Positions 46,217-55,589 are shown, numbered from the stretch's first letter. The stretch is 64,000 nt of DNA from Magnetospirillum sp. (GCA_024707145.1 JANQAI010000014.1:124001-188000), one strand, 5' to 3'. Translations and numbers: made by a program. Notes: generated from the letters alone by a model not told the origin.

Positions 46217-48270
46217 CCGCCTTCTCCGCCATCACCCTGGCGCCCATGCTGCCCTGGCCCTGGCTGGCCGGCCTGGCGGCGCTGGCGCTCGCGGTATGGG
46301 GGCTGGCCCTGGCCCGCCGGGCGCGCGGCGCCTGGCTGCGGTCGCTGCCGCTGGCGGTGCTGCTGCTGGCCCTGCTCGACCCTCGGCTGGTCACCGAGGA
46401 CCGCCGTCCCCTGCCCGAGATCGCCCTGGTGGTGGTGGACGACACCGCCTCGCAGGGCGTGGGCGAGCGGCGCGCCCAGACCGAGGCGGCGCTGGCGCAG
46501 GTGCGCGAGCGCTTGGCCCGCCAGCCCAATCTGGAGGTGCGGGTGGAACGGGTGAGCGGCCAGGGCGACGACGGCACCCGGCTGTTCGCCGCCGTGGACC
46601 GCGCCCTGGCCGACACGCCGCGCCGCCGGCTGGCCGGGGTGGTGATGATCACCGACGGCCGCGTGCACGATATCCCGCCGGACGCCGAGGCCAAGGAATT
46701 GGGCGCGCCCCTGCACGCCTTGATCACTGGCCGGCGCGACGAGCGCGACCGCCGCCTGGTGGTGACGCGCAGCCCCGGCTACGCCCTGGTGGGCAAGACA
46801 GCCACCATCGGCGTCATGGTGGCCGATCCGGGTTTCTCCGGCACGGTGCCGGTGGAGGTGCGGATCGACGGTCGGCCAGCGGCGTCCCTCCAGCTGCCGG
46901 CCAACCGTGAAAGCTCGGTGGAGGTGCCGGTGGGCCATGCCGGCACCACGGTGGTGGAACTGGCCGCCGCCCCCGGCCCCGGCGAGCTGACCCTGGCCAA
47001 CAACCGCGCCGCCCTGGGCATCTCGGGGGTGCGCGACCGGCTGAAGGTGCTGTTGATCTCGGGCGAGCCCCATGCCGGCGAGCGCGCCTGGCGCAACCTG
47101 CTGAAGGCCGACCCGGCGGTGGACCTGGTGCACTTCACCATCCTGCGGCCGCCGGAAAAGGACGACCGCACCCCCATCCGCGAACTGGCGCTGATCACCT
47201 TCCCCGTGCGCGAACTGTTCGAGGAAAAGCTGCGCGACTTCGATCTGGTGGTGTTCGACCGCTATCGCCGCCGCGGCGTACTGGCGGGAGCCTATTACCA
47301 GGCGCTGGTGGATTACGTGAAGGCGGGCGGCGCCCTGCTGGCCGCGGCCGGGCCGGAATTCTCGGAAGCGGGCGGGCTCTACGATTCGCCTCTGGGCGCG
47401 GTACTGCCGGCCGAGCCCACCGGCACCCTGGTGAACCAGGCCTTCGTCCCCAAGGTCACCGAGTTGGGCCGCCGCCATCCGGTCACCGCCGCCCTGCCCG
47501 GCGACGGCGCCTGGGGCGAGTGGCTGCGCCAGATCGCGGTGATCCAGCATCGCGGCAGCGTGCTGCTGTCCGGGGCCGAGGGGAGGCCGCTGGTGATCCT
47601 GGACAAGGTGGGTGAGGGCCGCGTCGCCCAGGTGCTGTCCGACACCCTGTGGCTGTGGGCGCGCGGCTTCGAGGGCGGCGGCCCCCACGACGAATTGCTG
47701 CGCCGGCTGGCCCACTGGCTGATGAAGGAACCCGAGCTGGAGGAGGACTCCCTGGCCGCCGAGGTCAAGGGCGACAAACTGGAGGTGGTGCGCCGCTCGC
47801 TGGCGCCCGCGCCGGACTCCCTGACGGTCACCGCGCCGGACGGCCAGACCCGCACGCTGCCGCTGCAGGACCACGACGACGGCCGCGCCACCGCCAGCAT
47901 GCCGGTGGACCAGCCCGGCCTGTGGCGGGTGGAGGACGGCGAGCGCACCGCCATCGCCGCCGCCGGCACGCTGGCGCCGCTGGAACAGTCCGAACTGACC
48001 GCCACCGCCGACACCCTGGCCCCCGCGGCCCAGGCCACCGGCGGCTCCGTCCGTTTCCTCGGCGAGGGCGGCGTGCCCGAATTCCGCCGGGTCAGCGCCG
48101 ACCATGCCGGCCCCGGCCGCGCCGCCGCCGGCCGCGACTGGGCCGGGCTGGTGACGCGCGGCGACCACGTGGTGACCGGCGTGCGCGAAGTCTCGCTGCT
48201 GCCGGCTTTGGCCCTACTGGCCCTGGTGGTGGGAGGCCTGCTGGTCGCATGGCGTCGAGAAGGCCGCTGA
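46213..48270 (+). CDS. Large membrane protein of the MoxR operon
   Basis: A 685-residue protein with two N-terminal helices, a long periplasmic part and a C-terminal helix (VSLLPALALLALVVGGLLVAW). The soluble part has a VWA-like opening (EIALVVVDDTASQ, then VVMITDGRVHDI) and a glutamine-amidotransferase-like region (KVLLISGEPHAGERAWRNLL, FDLVVFDRYRRRGVL). It is the last gene of the MoxR-DUF58-DUF4159 unit (ATGA overlap). Function unknown. Confidence 0.82.
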   Translation: MTAFSAITLAPMLPWPWLAGLAALALAVWGLALARRARGAWLRSLPLAVLLLALLDPRLVTEDRRPLPEIALVVVDDTASQGVGERRAQTEAALAQVRERLARQPNLEVRVERVSGQGDDGTRLFAAVDRALADTPRRRLAGVVMITDGRVHDIPPDAEAKELGAPLHALITGRRDERDRRLVVTRSPGYALVGKTATIGVMVADPGFSGTVPVEVRIDGRPAASLQLPANRESSVEVPVGHAGTTVVELAAAPGPGELTLANNRAALGISGVRDRLKVLLISGEPHAGERAWRNLLKADPAVDLVHFTILRPPEKDDRTPIRELALITFPVRELFEEKLRDFDLVVFDRYRRRGVLAGAYYQALVDYVKAGGALLAAAGPEFSEAGGLYDSPLGAVLPAEPTGTLVNQAFVPKVTELGRRHPVTAALPGDGAWGEWLRQIAVIQHRGSVLLSGAEGRPLVILDKVGEGRVAQVLSDTLWLWARGFEGGGPHDELLRRLAHWLMKEPELEEDSLAAEVKGDKLEVVRRSLAPAPDSLTVTAPDGQTRTLPLQDHDDGRATASMPVDQPGLWRVEDGERTAIAAAGTLAPLEQSELTATADTLAPAAQATGGSVRFLGEGGVPEFRRVSADHAGPGRAAAGRDWAGLVTRGDHVVTGVREVSLLPALALLALVVGGLLVAWRREGR

Positions 48271-48330
48271 CGCGGCGGGGCGCCGGGAAGGCCGCTGACG
48301 CGGCGGGGCGCCGGGAAGGCCGCTGACGCC
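48260..48330 (+). repeat. 28-bp tandem repeat over the stop codon
   Basis: The unit AAGGCCGCTGACGCGGCGGG plus GCGCCGGG repeats 2.5 times (48260-48287, 48288-48315, 48316-48330). The stop of the 685-residue membrane protein is in unit 1. Unit-number change would not alter the protein but could affect the downstream leader. Confidence 0.85.
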
Positions 48331-48377
48331 CCACCCCATACTTCAACAATACCGATTCGGCTGATCGTTTAGAGTCA

Positions 48378-48392
48378 TTAACTATAGATTAA
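48378..48392. promoter_or_regulatory. CtrA-type binding box
   Basis: TTAACTATAGATTAA is a perfect TTAA-N7-TTAA, the full CtrA consensus of alphaproteobacteria, in the A+T-rich leader about 70 bases before the M23 peptidase gene. CtrA is the master cell-cycle/motility regulator; here it would control peptidoglycan remodelling and bactofilin. Confidence 0.65.
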
Positions 48393-48459
48393 GACCTTCC
48401 GTCCGGATACACTGCCCCCCTAATCGCATGGACATCCGCAAACGGCAGGGGTAGTCACA

Positions 48460-49668
48460 GTGGCGGAGTGGACTTCCGGTCGGGTCCTTGGGGGGAAACG
48501 GCCGAACGATCTGAAGCGGGTCTTGGCTCAGGCGCTGCCGGAATGGCAGGTGTTCGTGCGCCGCCGCGACGGTCGTGCCGAGCAGTTCACCATCAGCCGC
48601 CGGCGCCAGGTGGCGCTGCTGGCGGGCGCCGCCCTCCTGACCCTGTGGGCCGGCCTCGCCACCACCGCCCTGATCGACCAGCCCGAGCGCCTGGCCGCCA
48701 AAGAGCGCGAACTCGAAGAGATGATGGCCTCGACCCGCGCCGCCCAGGTCCGTCTGGCCTCGGCGGAAAAGCTGGTGGGCGACATCGCCCGCGAGGTGGA
48801 CGAGGTCCACGGCAACCTGCTCACCCTGGCCGAGTCCTCGGACAGCCTGGCCAAGGACCCGCCCGGCGCCAAGATGGCGCGCGGCGGCGCCAAGGCCCGG
48901 CTGGTGCCCGAGCCCGCCTATGACGACGGCGGCCAGCCGGGCGGCCCGGAAGCCAACTCCATGCGCGAGCAGGTGCGCCGGCTGGAGGATTCGCTGGGCA
49001 AGCTGCGCAGCACCTATACCCGCGCCGCCCAGCAGACCGCCGACGCCGCCGCCAGCCGCATCAGCCAGACCGAGCAGCAGATCTCGCGCCTGGGCATCAG
49101 CGCCGAACGCCTGGTGCCGCCCAAGCGCTCCACCGGCGGCCAGGGCGGCCCGTTCATCCCCGCCCCTGCCGACGACGACGACCGCTTCGCCATGGGCGCG
49201 CTGATCGAACGCATGCAGCATTGGAACGGCATGAAGGCGGCCATGCAGCGCCTGCCGTTGGCGATCCCCATCCATGGCCCATTCGAGCTGAACAGCGGCT
49301 TCGGCACCCGCGCCGACCCGCTGAACCACCGCTCGGCCATCCATGAAGGCCTGGATTTCGGCGCCCCCATCGGCACCCCGGTCTATGCCACCGGCGAAGG
49401 TGTGGTGACCCTGGCCGAGCCGTGGGACCGCTACGGCAACACCGTGGAAATCGACCACGGCAACGGCGTCACCACCCGCTACGCCCACATGTCGCGCATC
49501 AAGGTCAAGGAAGGCCAGAGGGTCAACCGCTCCACCGTGGTCGGCCTGGTCGGCAATACCGGCCGCTCCACCGGCGCCCACCTGCACTACGAGGTGCGGG
49601 TCGCCGACGTGGCCAAGGATCCCATCAAATTCATCTCGGTAGGTCGCGATGCTCCGAAAACTCGCTAA
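48460..49668 (+). CDS. M23-family peptidoglycan endopeptidase
   Basis: A 402-residue envelope protein starting at GTG 48460. It has a basic cytoplasmic start, one membrane helix (VALLAGAALLTLWAGLATTAL), a long coiled-coil segment (LAAKERELEEMMAST; NSMREQVRRLEDSLGKL) and a C-terminal LytM/M23 domain. The zinc ligands are in AIHEGLDFGAP and AHLHYEV. It cuts peptide cross-links or activates an amidase. The bactofilin gene overlaps its end by 20 bases, a common pairing for cell-shape control. Confidence 0.92.
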   Translation: MAEWTSGRVLGGKRPNDLKRVLAQALPEWQVFVRRRDGRAEQFTISRRRQVALLAGAALLTLWAGLATTALIDQPERLAAKERELEEMMASTRAAQVRLASAEKLVGDIAREVDEVHGNLLTLAESSDSLAKDPPGAKMARGGAKARLVPEPAYDDGGQPGGPEANSMREQVRRLEDSLGKLRSTYTRAAQQTADAAASRISQTEQQISRLGISAERLVPPKRSTGGQGGPFIPAPADDDDRFAMGALIERMQHWNGMKAAMQRLPLAIPIHGPFELNSGFGTRADPLNHRSAIHEGLDFGAPIGTPVYATGEGVVTLAEPWDRYGNTVEIDHGNGVTTRYAHMSRIKVKEGQRVNRSTVVGLVGNTGRSTGAHLHYEVRVADVAKDPIKFISVGRDAPKTR

Positions 49669-50116
49669 GGGCACCTCGGGCTTGGGCGGCGGCTCCTCCG
49701 GCCGCGCCACCATTCCGCTGTCGGTCATCGGCCCCGACGTGCGCATCGTCGGCGACATCATCACCCAGGGCGAGATGCAGATCGACGGCCAAGTGGACGG
49801 CGATATCACCTGCCAGACCCTGGTGGTGGGCGAAGGCGCCCGTATCAGCGGCGAAGTCACCGCCGACAGCGTCCGCGTGCACGGCCAGCTGACCGGCAAG
49901 ATCAACGCCAACACCGTGGCCATCGCCAAATCGGCCCAGGTGGTGGGCGACATCACCCACGAAACCCTGGAGATCGAGGCCGGCGGCCACCTGGAAGGCC
50001 ACCTGATCCACAAGACCCCGCGCCCGGCCCAGACCGCCACCCCGGCGCTGGAGGCGCCGCGCCCGGCCGTGACGGCGTTCCGGCCCGAGCCGGTGCAGGA
50101 CGAGGCGGCGCAATAG
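49649..50116 (+). CDS. Bactofilin-family cytoskeletal protein
   Basis: A 155-residue polymer-forming protein. The right-handed beta-helix repeats are plain (VIGPDVRIVGDIITQGEMQI, DGQVDGDITCQTLVVGEGA, RISGEVTADSVRVHGQLTG). A short basic N-tail may bind membrane and a Pro-rich tail ends it. Bactofilins form filaments that recruit M23 peptidases; the upstream gene is such a peptidase. Confidence 0.93.
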   Translation: MLRKLAKGTSGLGGGSSGRATIPLSVIGPDVRIVGDIITQGEMQIDGQVDGDITCQTLVVGEGARISGEVTADSVRVHGQLTGKINANTVAIAKSAQVVGDITHETLEIEAGGHLEGHLIHKTPRPAQTATPALEAPRPAVTAFRPEPVQDEAAQ

Positions 50117-50159
50117 CACCCCTTGATTTGGCTGGCGCCCACGCCCACCATGGCGGGCG

Positions 50160-51125
50160 ATGATCACGCTGTATACCCGCACCGACGGCCGCCTGCTGCG
50201 CGGTGGCCCAGAGATCCTCGGCCCCGACGCGCTGTGGATCGACCTGCTGTCGCCCACCCCCGAGGAGGAGGACGCGGTCGAGGCGCTGATCGGCGCCGAC
50301 GTGCCCACTCGCGAGGAGATGCAGGAGATCGAGGTCTCCAGCCGGCTGTCGCGCGATGGTGACCACCTGACCATGACGGCACCGGTGCTGACCAATTCCA
50401 CCGGCATCAATCCGCAGAACGTGGCCATGACCTTCATCCTGGCCGGCGACCGCCTGATCACCGTGCGCTACGGCACTCCCCAGGCGGTGGCCGCCTACAT
50501 GGCACGGCTGGAGCGCGGACGCCCGCCCGCCGGCGGCGCCGGGGAGGTCCTGCTGAGTCTGATCGAAGGCATCGTCGACCGCCTGGCCGACGTGCTGGAA
50601 CGCATCGCCGCCGAGCAGGACGCCATCTCGCACCGCATCTTCCACCACCCCAACCGCCAGCGCCGGCGGTCGAGTTCACGCGAGCTGGAGGTGATGCTGC
50701 GCACCATCGGCCGGGGCGGCGACCTGCAATCCAAGGCACATGACACCATCATGGGCCTGCGCCGGGTGATCGCCTTCCTGCCCGAGGAGGAACTGGGCCT
50801 GCGCGACGGCCGGGCACGGTTGAAGACCATCGGCCGCGACCTGCAATCCCTGGCCGAGTACGCCGCCTTCCTGGCCAACAAGGTGGCCTTCCTGCTGGAT
50901 GCCACGCTGGGCATCATCAACATCCAGCAGAACCATATCATCAAGCTGTTCTCGGTGATGGCGGTGCTGCTGATGCCGCCCACCCTGGTGGCCAGCATCT
51001 ACGGCATGAACTTCCACCACATGCCCGAACTGGACTGGGTGTGGGGCTATCCGCTGGTGCTGGGCTTGATGGTGGCGGCAGCGCTGATCCCGTTCTGGCT
51101 GTTCAAGCGCAAGGGCTGGATGTAG
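50160..51125 (+). CDS. CorA-family divalent-metal transporter
   Basis: A 321-residue protein with a long cytoplasmic domain and two C-terminal helices flanking the YGMNF pore motif (LFSVMAVLLMPPTLVASIYG, then YPLVLGLMVAAALIPFWLF). This is the CorA/ZntB plan for Mg2+, Co2+ or Zn2+ transport; ion preference cannot be read. The helix-loop end is KRKGWM. Confidence 0.93.
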   Translation: MITLYTRTDGRLLRGGPEILGPDALWIDLLSPTPEEEDAVEALIGADVPTREEMQEIEVSSRLSRDGDHLTMTAPVLTNSTGINPQNVAMTFILAGDRLITVRYGTPQAVAAYMARLERGRPPAGGAGEVLLSLIEGIVDRLADVLERIAAEQDAISHRIFHHPNRQRRRSSSRELEVMLRTIGRGGDLQSKAHDTIMGLRRVIAFLPEEELGLRDGRARLKTIGRDLQSLAEYAAFLANKVAFLLDATLGIINIQQNHIIKLFSVMAVLLMPPTLVASIYGMNFHHMPELDWVWGYPLVLGLMVAAALIPFWLFKRKGWM

Positions 51126-51186
51126 CGCGGAAAGCCGCCCCCGGTTCCCCGGAGACGGCGCGCCGCGTATGGCGGGGCAGGGAAAC

Positions 51187-51456
51187 TCAGACCTTGGCGG
51201 CGACCTTTTCCGCCGGAACGGCCTTCGGCTTGGCGGCGGCTTTCGGCTTGGCCGGAGCCTTCGCCTTGGCCGGCGCGGCTGCCTTTTCCACCTTGGGCCT
51301 GGCTGGAGCCTTGGGCTTGGCGGCGGCCTTCGGCTTCGACGCCTTCACCGCCTTTTCAGCCTGGAACCAGAATTCCTGGTCGCGGCCATGGGGGCTTCCC
51401 GCCTCCTGCCACAGCCGGTACGCCACATCCTTGATCTTTTCCTTCTCCGCACTCAT
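51187..51456 (-). CDS. DUF2934-like protein with Lys/Ala/Pro-rich tail
   Basis: An 89-residue protein: a DUF2934-like N-terminus (IKDVAYRLWQEAGSPHGRDQEFWFQAEKAV) followed by a low-complexity tail of KPKA/PAKA repeats, resembling histone H1-like nucleoid proteins. The tail probably binds DNA or RNA. Faces the CorA-like gene. Confidence 0.8.
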   Translation of the reverse strand: MSAEKEKIKDVAYRLWQEAGSPHGRDQEFWFQAEKAVKASKPKAAAKPKAPARPKVEKAAAPAKAKAPAKPKAAAKPKAVPAEKVAAKV

Positions 51457-51598
51457 CGCTCGGTTCCCCCGGGGTGCTGGTCTCGGATGTGGAAAACTCT
51501 AGCCCAGGACGGCAGGCTCGACAATCCCCGGCGGGACTTGCCGCTTGCATGGGCGCACGAAACTGGGAAAACTCGCCACGCCATTGGAGGGGGCGAGG

Positions 51599-52969
51599 AT
51601 GGGATCAGCCAAACGCGGCATGCGGTTCGGTGACGCCGGCCAGGCCATGGCTGCGGGCAATGCCGCCTGGGCGGCCGGCCGCGTCGACGAGGCGGCGGCG
51701 GCCTTCGCCCATGCCGCCCTGCTGGCGCCCGACCAGACGCAGGCCCATTCCAACCTGGGCGTGGCGTTGCGCCGGATGGGCCGGGTCGAGGCCGCCGTGG
51801 CCAGCTATGGCCGCGCCCTGGCGCTGTCCCCCGACGATCCCGCCCTGCATTCCAACCTGGGCAACGCGTTGCGCGCCCTGGGTCGGCTGGAGCAGGCGGA
51901 ACACCACCTGTCCCTCGCCCACGCGGCCGCCCCCGACCAGCCGTCCTTCGCCTACAACCTGGCCCTGGTGATCCGCGACCGCCATCGGTCGGCAGAGGCG
52001 CGCGAGCGCATGGCGGCGCTGGCCGCTGCGGACCCCGGCAATGCGGATTACGGCTGGGACCTGGCGCTGACCGACCTTTACCTGAGGGATTACGAACGCG
52101 GCTTCGCCGGCTACGAGGCACGCTGGGGCCTGGCCCGCACCCATCGGCGCGACCTGCCGGGCGAACGCTGGCAACCCGGCGCCGCGCTGGCCGGCAAGCG
52201 GGTGCTGATCGCCGCCGAGCAGGGTTTCGGCGACGCCCTGCAATTCGCCCGCTTCCTGCCCGAGGTGGCGCGGCGATGCGACGGGCTGGTCCTCGAATGC
52301 CAGCCCGAATTGCTGGCGCTGTTCGCGGCCGTTCCGGGCGTGGCCCAGGTGGTGACCAAGGGCGCCGCCCTGCCCGCCTACGACCTGTGGGCCCCCATGA
52401 TGAGCCTGGCCTGGCTGCTGGGCGTGAGTTGGCAGACGCTGCCGGCACCGCCCGCCTATCTGTCGCCCCCGGCGCCGCTGGCCAAGCCGCTGGGCCGCCC
52501 GCCGGGCAGCCGGATGAACGTGGGGCTGATCTGGGCCGGCAAGACCAATCCGCGCGACCGCTCGTGGCCGCTGGAACAGCTGCTGCCGCTGATGGAGGAC
52601 CCGCGGGTGGCGTGGTGGAGCCTGCAGATGGGCGAGCGCACCGCCGACCTGGCCCGGCTGGGCGTCGGCCATCTGGTGCGCGACCTGGGTCCTCAGCTGA
52701 CGGATTTCGCCACCACCGCCGCAGTGATGGCCGAACTGGACCTGATCGTCACCATCGACAGCGCCCCTGCCCACTTGGCCGGCGCGCTGGGCCGCCCCAC
52801 CTGGGTGCTGCTGCGCTACGTCAGCGACTGGCGCTGGCTGGACGAGGGCGACACCTGCGCCTGGTATCCCACCATGCGCCTGTTCCGCCAGCCCCGGCCC
52901 GACGACTTCTCCACCCCGGTGGCGTGGATGAAGGCGGCGCTGACGGAAGAACTCCGCCCCGCCCCCTGA
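51599..52969 (+). CDS. TPR protein with glycosyltransferase-like C-terminal domain
   Basis: A 456-residue protein with about three N-terminal tetratricopeptide repeats (AHSNLGVALRRMGRVEAAVA, LHSNLGNALRALGRLEQAEH). The C-terminal half resembles a GT-B-like domain (VLIAAEQGFGDALQFARFLP, NVGLIWAGKTNPRDRSWPLE, VTIDSAPAHLAGALGRPTW), a pairing often found in uncharacterised bacterial glycosyltransferases. It is the last backbone gene before the prophage block. Confidence 0.82.
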   Translation: MGSAKRGMRFGDAGQAMAAGNAAWAAGRVDEAAAAFAHAALLAPDQTQAHSNLGVALRRMGRVEAAVASYGRALALSPDDPALHSNLGNALRALGRLEQAEHHLSLAHAAAPDQPSFAYNLALVIRDRHRSAEARERMAALAAADPGNADYGWDLALTDLYLRDYERGFAGYEARWGLARTHRRDLPGERWQPGAALAGKRVLIAAEQGFGDALQFARFLPEVARRCDGLVLECQPELLALFAAVPGVAQVVTKGAALPAYDLWAPMMSLAWLLGVSWQTLPAPPAYLSPPAPLAKPLGRPPGSRMNVGLIWAGKTNPRDRSWPLEQLLPLMEDPRVAWWSLQMGERTADLARLGVGHLVRDLGPQLTDFATTAAVMAELDLIVTIDSAPAHLAGALGRPTWVLLRYVSDWRWLDEGDTCAWYPTMRLFRQPRPDDFSTPVAWMKAALTEELRPAP

Positions 52970-52993
52970 AGGAGCGGGGCGGCCCCGTTCGAA

Positions 52994-53788
52994 TCAGGCC
53001 TTGATGATGAAGGTCAGCACCAGGGACGGCTGCATGACGTTATGAGCGCCGCCGCCGCCGGTGGCGGAGGTGATGATCGTCCCGCCGATCTCGCCGGAGA
53101 CGCCGCCGGTGGGGCTGTCGAACCCCACCTCGACGCTGGTGGTCCAGGTGAAGCTGTGGTCATGGCTGGGCAGCTCCGCCACGGTCAGCACATGCGCCTC
53201 CTCGCCCACTTTCTGTCCGAGGGAACGGTCGCTCAGGCCGATGCCCTGGCCGACACCGATGGGCGCACGGCCGCGCAGGTCCGGCAGGTTGAAGGTGGTG
53301 GCCCCGTCACCGTTGCCGAAGACGGTACCGATGGTGGCGAACAGCGCGGCATAGGTGGTGCGGCTGACGGCCCCGCCGTCGCACAGCAGCCAGCCGGACG
53401 GCGCGGTCGAGGCCGCGAACATGCGGACTTCCCCGGTGATGCCGCCGCCGTCGATGCGCAGGCGCTGGAAACCGTCCGGGTCGGTCACCGTTTCCAGGCT
53501 GACGCCCGCCCCCGCCAGCAGCTTGTCGGCCAACTGGCCGGGCGCCGCATCCAGCGCGGTCACCGTGACGGTGCCGCGATGGCGCAGGGTGACGGTCTGG
53601 CCGGCAGCGGGCGGATTGTCGAAGACGACGGCGCCACCATCGATGCTGGCCTGGCCGCGCACCGAATAATCGCCGGCCTGAATGATGCCGTCCAGCAGCA
53701 CCTGGCAATCATCCTGGCCGTCAATGGCGAAAGGGAACGGGAAAACGCTGGTGGTGCCGTTGGCGGTATAGTCGACTTGCATGGTCAT
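52994..53788 (-). CDS. Tail-fibre protein with collar domain, copy 1
   Basis: A 264-residue phage tail protein. N-terminal module: MTMQVDYTANGTTSVFPFPF, then DDCQVLLDG and SIDGGAVVF. The collar domain follows (APSGWLLCDGGAVSRTTYAA, LFATIGTVFGNGDGATTFNL, PDLRGRAPIGVGQGIGL and SHDHSF), ending VMQPSLVLTFIIKA. It is the leftmost module of the five-copy tail array and shares its tip with the gene at 61723-62732. Confidence 0.87.
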   Translation of the reverse strand: MTMQVDYTANGTTSVFPFPFAIDGQDDCQVLLDGIIQAGDYSVRGQASIDGGAVVFDNPPAAGQTVTLRHRGTVTVTALDAAPGQLADKLLAGAGVSLETVTDPDGFQRLRIDGGGITGEVRMFAASTAPSGWLLCDGGAVSRTTYAALFATIGTVFGNGDGATTFNLPDLRGRAPIGVGQGIGLSDRSLGQKVGEEAHVLTVAELPSHDHSFTWTTSVEVGFDSPTGGVSGEIGGTIITSATGGGGAHNVMQPSLVLTFIIKA

Positions 53789-53807
53789 GGCTCTGCCTTT
53801 CCTTCAG

Positions 53808-53831
53808 AAAAGCCCGCCTGATACGGCGGAC
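53808..53831 (-). terminator. Terminator just upstream of tail gene copy 1
   Basis: Minus strand: GTCCGCC GTATCA GGCGGGC and a T-run, about 20 bases before the start at 53788. Confidence 0.75.
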
Positions 53832-53973
53832 TTCCTCCCCCTCCCCGAGAGCGGGAAGACCGTGCGGACGGATTGCCGCACGTAACTGTAGAGTTTTTGA
53901 CAGAACATGTCACTTGACGTTGCCGAGGCAACCAAAGCCTCAGTGCTGGCCGAACTGGTGGAACAGATAGACC

Positions 53974-55032
53974 TTAGGTACGCGGCGCGGAAGAGAGGCT
54001 GAGACCGACGACGCCGGTTTCACCACCAGCCATCTCGACATAGGTCCGGATGCCGAAACTGCTGGCACCTTCCGTCACCGACAACGCCCGGCCAGAACTG
54101 AAAGCGGCACAGGTGTTCGGGCCCGCAACCTGCGTGCTGACGCTGGGCGAACAGGCGATGCCGTCGCGATGAACGGTAATCCCGACATAGCCGTAGGGTG
54201 CCGCGTGCACCACATTGCCGCAGACCAGGATATTGATCACTTCTCCGTCCCATGCCAGCACGTCGACGACCGGCTCATGCACGACCCAGGCTGAGGAGAT
54301 GATCGTTCAGTGTGTAAACGGGGACGTTGGAATAGGCCGACAGCCCCGGATCGTTGAACCATGAGCGGACCCACCGGCGCGCCTCGTCGTCCACGAACTG
54401 AATGCCTGCGTCGTCCGCCTTCACCCTGATGCCGAACGGGCTGACCGCTGCCGTGCCGGTGGGGCTGAGGACGACAGCATCGACCACGCCGTCAGCGTCG
54501 AGGTCGGCGGCATAGACGTAGTAGGTGCAATTGGCGGCGAGGGCGGCGTTGCCCACACTTACACCTTCGTCGGGAATCAGGCAGGCCTTGCCATTGACGA
54601 CAAGGCTGCCGCCATTCCAGGGAAGCAGACGCAAGGTGGTCGACGACGTCCGCAACAACCTGCATTTGCCGTGAAGCTTGATTACCTCCTTCAGCATCTG
54701 CTCCGACGCATCCACCTCGGCTTTCGAATACACCCCGACATTGGCCCGGGCAGCCGCCTTGTCGGCAACATCGGCCAGATTTTCGTCCTTGACCAGGAAC
54801 GGCACTTACAGCGGCACCTTGATACGGGCCAGCCGGATGACGGCACCTTCAAACGGAGCCGTGCGAATTCGACCATTCCGCCATTGCCGCCGCCCAAACC
54901 CCGAACGACGAAGGTGCCGGACGGCGTCGCGCCATCAATCTGAACCCGCAGATCGGACAGCTCGAAGACAGGGAAATCAAAGCCGAACGCGGTCCGGCAG
55001 CCATCGGCGGTGTACTCGATGAAATGAGGCAT
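53974..55032 (-). pseudogene. Broken tail-fibre gene, copy 2
   Basis: The N-terminal module MPHFIEYTADGCRTAFGFDF with VEFA runs into a frameshift near 54870, an in-frame TAA at 54806-54808 and another shift near 54296. Between them lies VPFLVKDENLADVADKAAA (stop-free from GTG 54805), and after them a beta-rich tip (VCGNVVHAAPYGYVGITVHR). The tip is clearly related to that of the 55678-56245 locus. Either sequencing errors or a decaying fibre; copy order is unchanged. Confidence 0.7.
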
Positions 55033-55044
55033 GATCGTTCTCCA

Positions 55045-55072
55045 GAAAAAAGCCCGCCGACAATCGGCGGGC
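55045..55072 (-). terminator. Terminator upstream of tail gene copy 2
   Basis: Minus strand: GCCCGCCGA TTG TCGGCGGGC, a nine-bp perfect stem with a T-run, about 13 bases before the start at 55032. Confidence 0.82.
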
Positions 55073-55100
55073 TGGGAGCAAGGGCAGACCGGGGCGGGAG

Positions 55101-55535
55101 CTAACGCGCCACGCCCGCCTTCTTCTCGGCGGTGCGCAGCCAGCTCATGCCGAGCAGCGAGCCCACTAGGCCGAGGATATCGCCGATGCCCATTTCGGGC
55201 ATGGGCGGCAGGGCCTGCTGGCCCCAGGCGGCGGCGCACCACATGGCGGTGCCCACCACGAAACGCGGGATGTAGTAGACCGCCAGCGAGGCGGCGCAGA
55301 CCCAGCCTATGGCGGGCCGCCAGCCGGCGACGAAGACCGAGGAACTGGCCGCCTCGATCTTGTTGAGTTCCACCTGCAACTCGTCCTGATGCTGCTTGAG
55401 CTTCTCCAGCACCGCCTGCGCCTGCAGGCGCTCGTCGTCGCTGGTGAACAGGCGATCGAACAGGCTGCCCAGCGCCTCGATGGGCTTGGCGACGGCCTCG
55501 CCGCCGGCACCGAGCATGGTTCCCAGGATGGACAT
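55101..55535 (-). CDS. GTA-type three-helix phage holin
   Basis: A 144-residue protein starting MSILGTMLGAGGEAVAKPIE. A helical region (RLQAQAVLEKLKQHQDEL) precedes three hydrophobic segments (SVFVAGWRPAIGWVCAASLA, VVGTAMW..., MGIGDILGLVGSLLGMSW), the layout of the GTA_holin_3TM family of phage and gene-transfer-agent lysis proteins. GAGGAG precedes the ATG at 55535. Likely controls lysis with the SleB-type endolysin at 56335. Confidence 0.85.
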   Translation of the reverse strand: MSILGTMLGAGGEAVAKPIEALGSLFDRLFTSDDERLQAQAVLEKLKQHQDELQVELNKIEAASSSVFVAGWRPAIGWVCAASLAVYYIPRFVVGTAMWCAAAWGQQALPPMPEMGIGDILGLVGSLLGMSWLRTAEKKAGVAR

Positions 55536-55555
55536 GGCCGTACTCCTCATCAAAA

Positions 55556-55589
55556 GAAAAACCCCGCCGCAGCGCACCACGGCGGGGTT
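55556..55589 (-). terminator. Terminator upstream of the holin gene
   Basis: Minus strand: CCCCGCCG - loop - CGGCGGGG with TTTTT, about 21 bases before the start at 55535. Confidence 0.82.

Noticed and set aside
44165..48168. Two long minus-strand open frames of over 600 codons opposite the MoxR operon
   Set aside because: Their products are His/Gln/Gly/Arg-rich without domains, and the plus-strand frames carry clear DUF4159 and VWA-like features.
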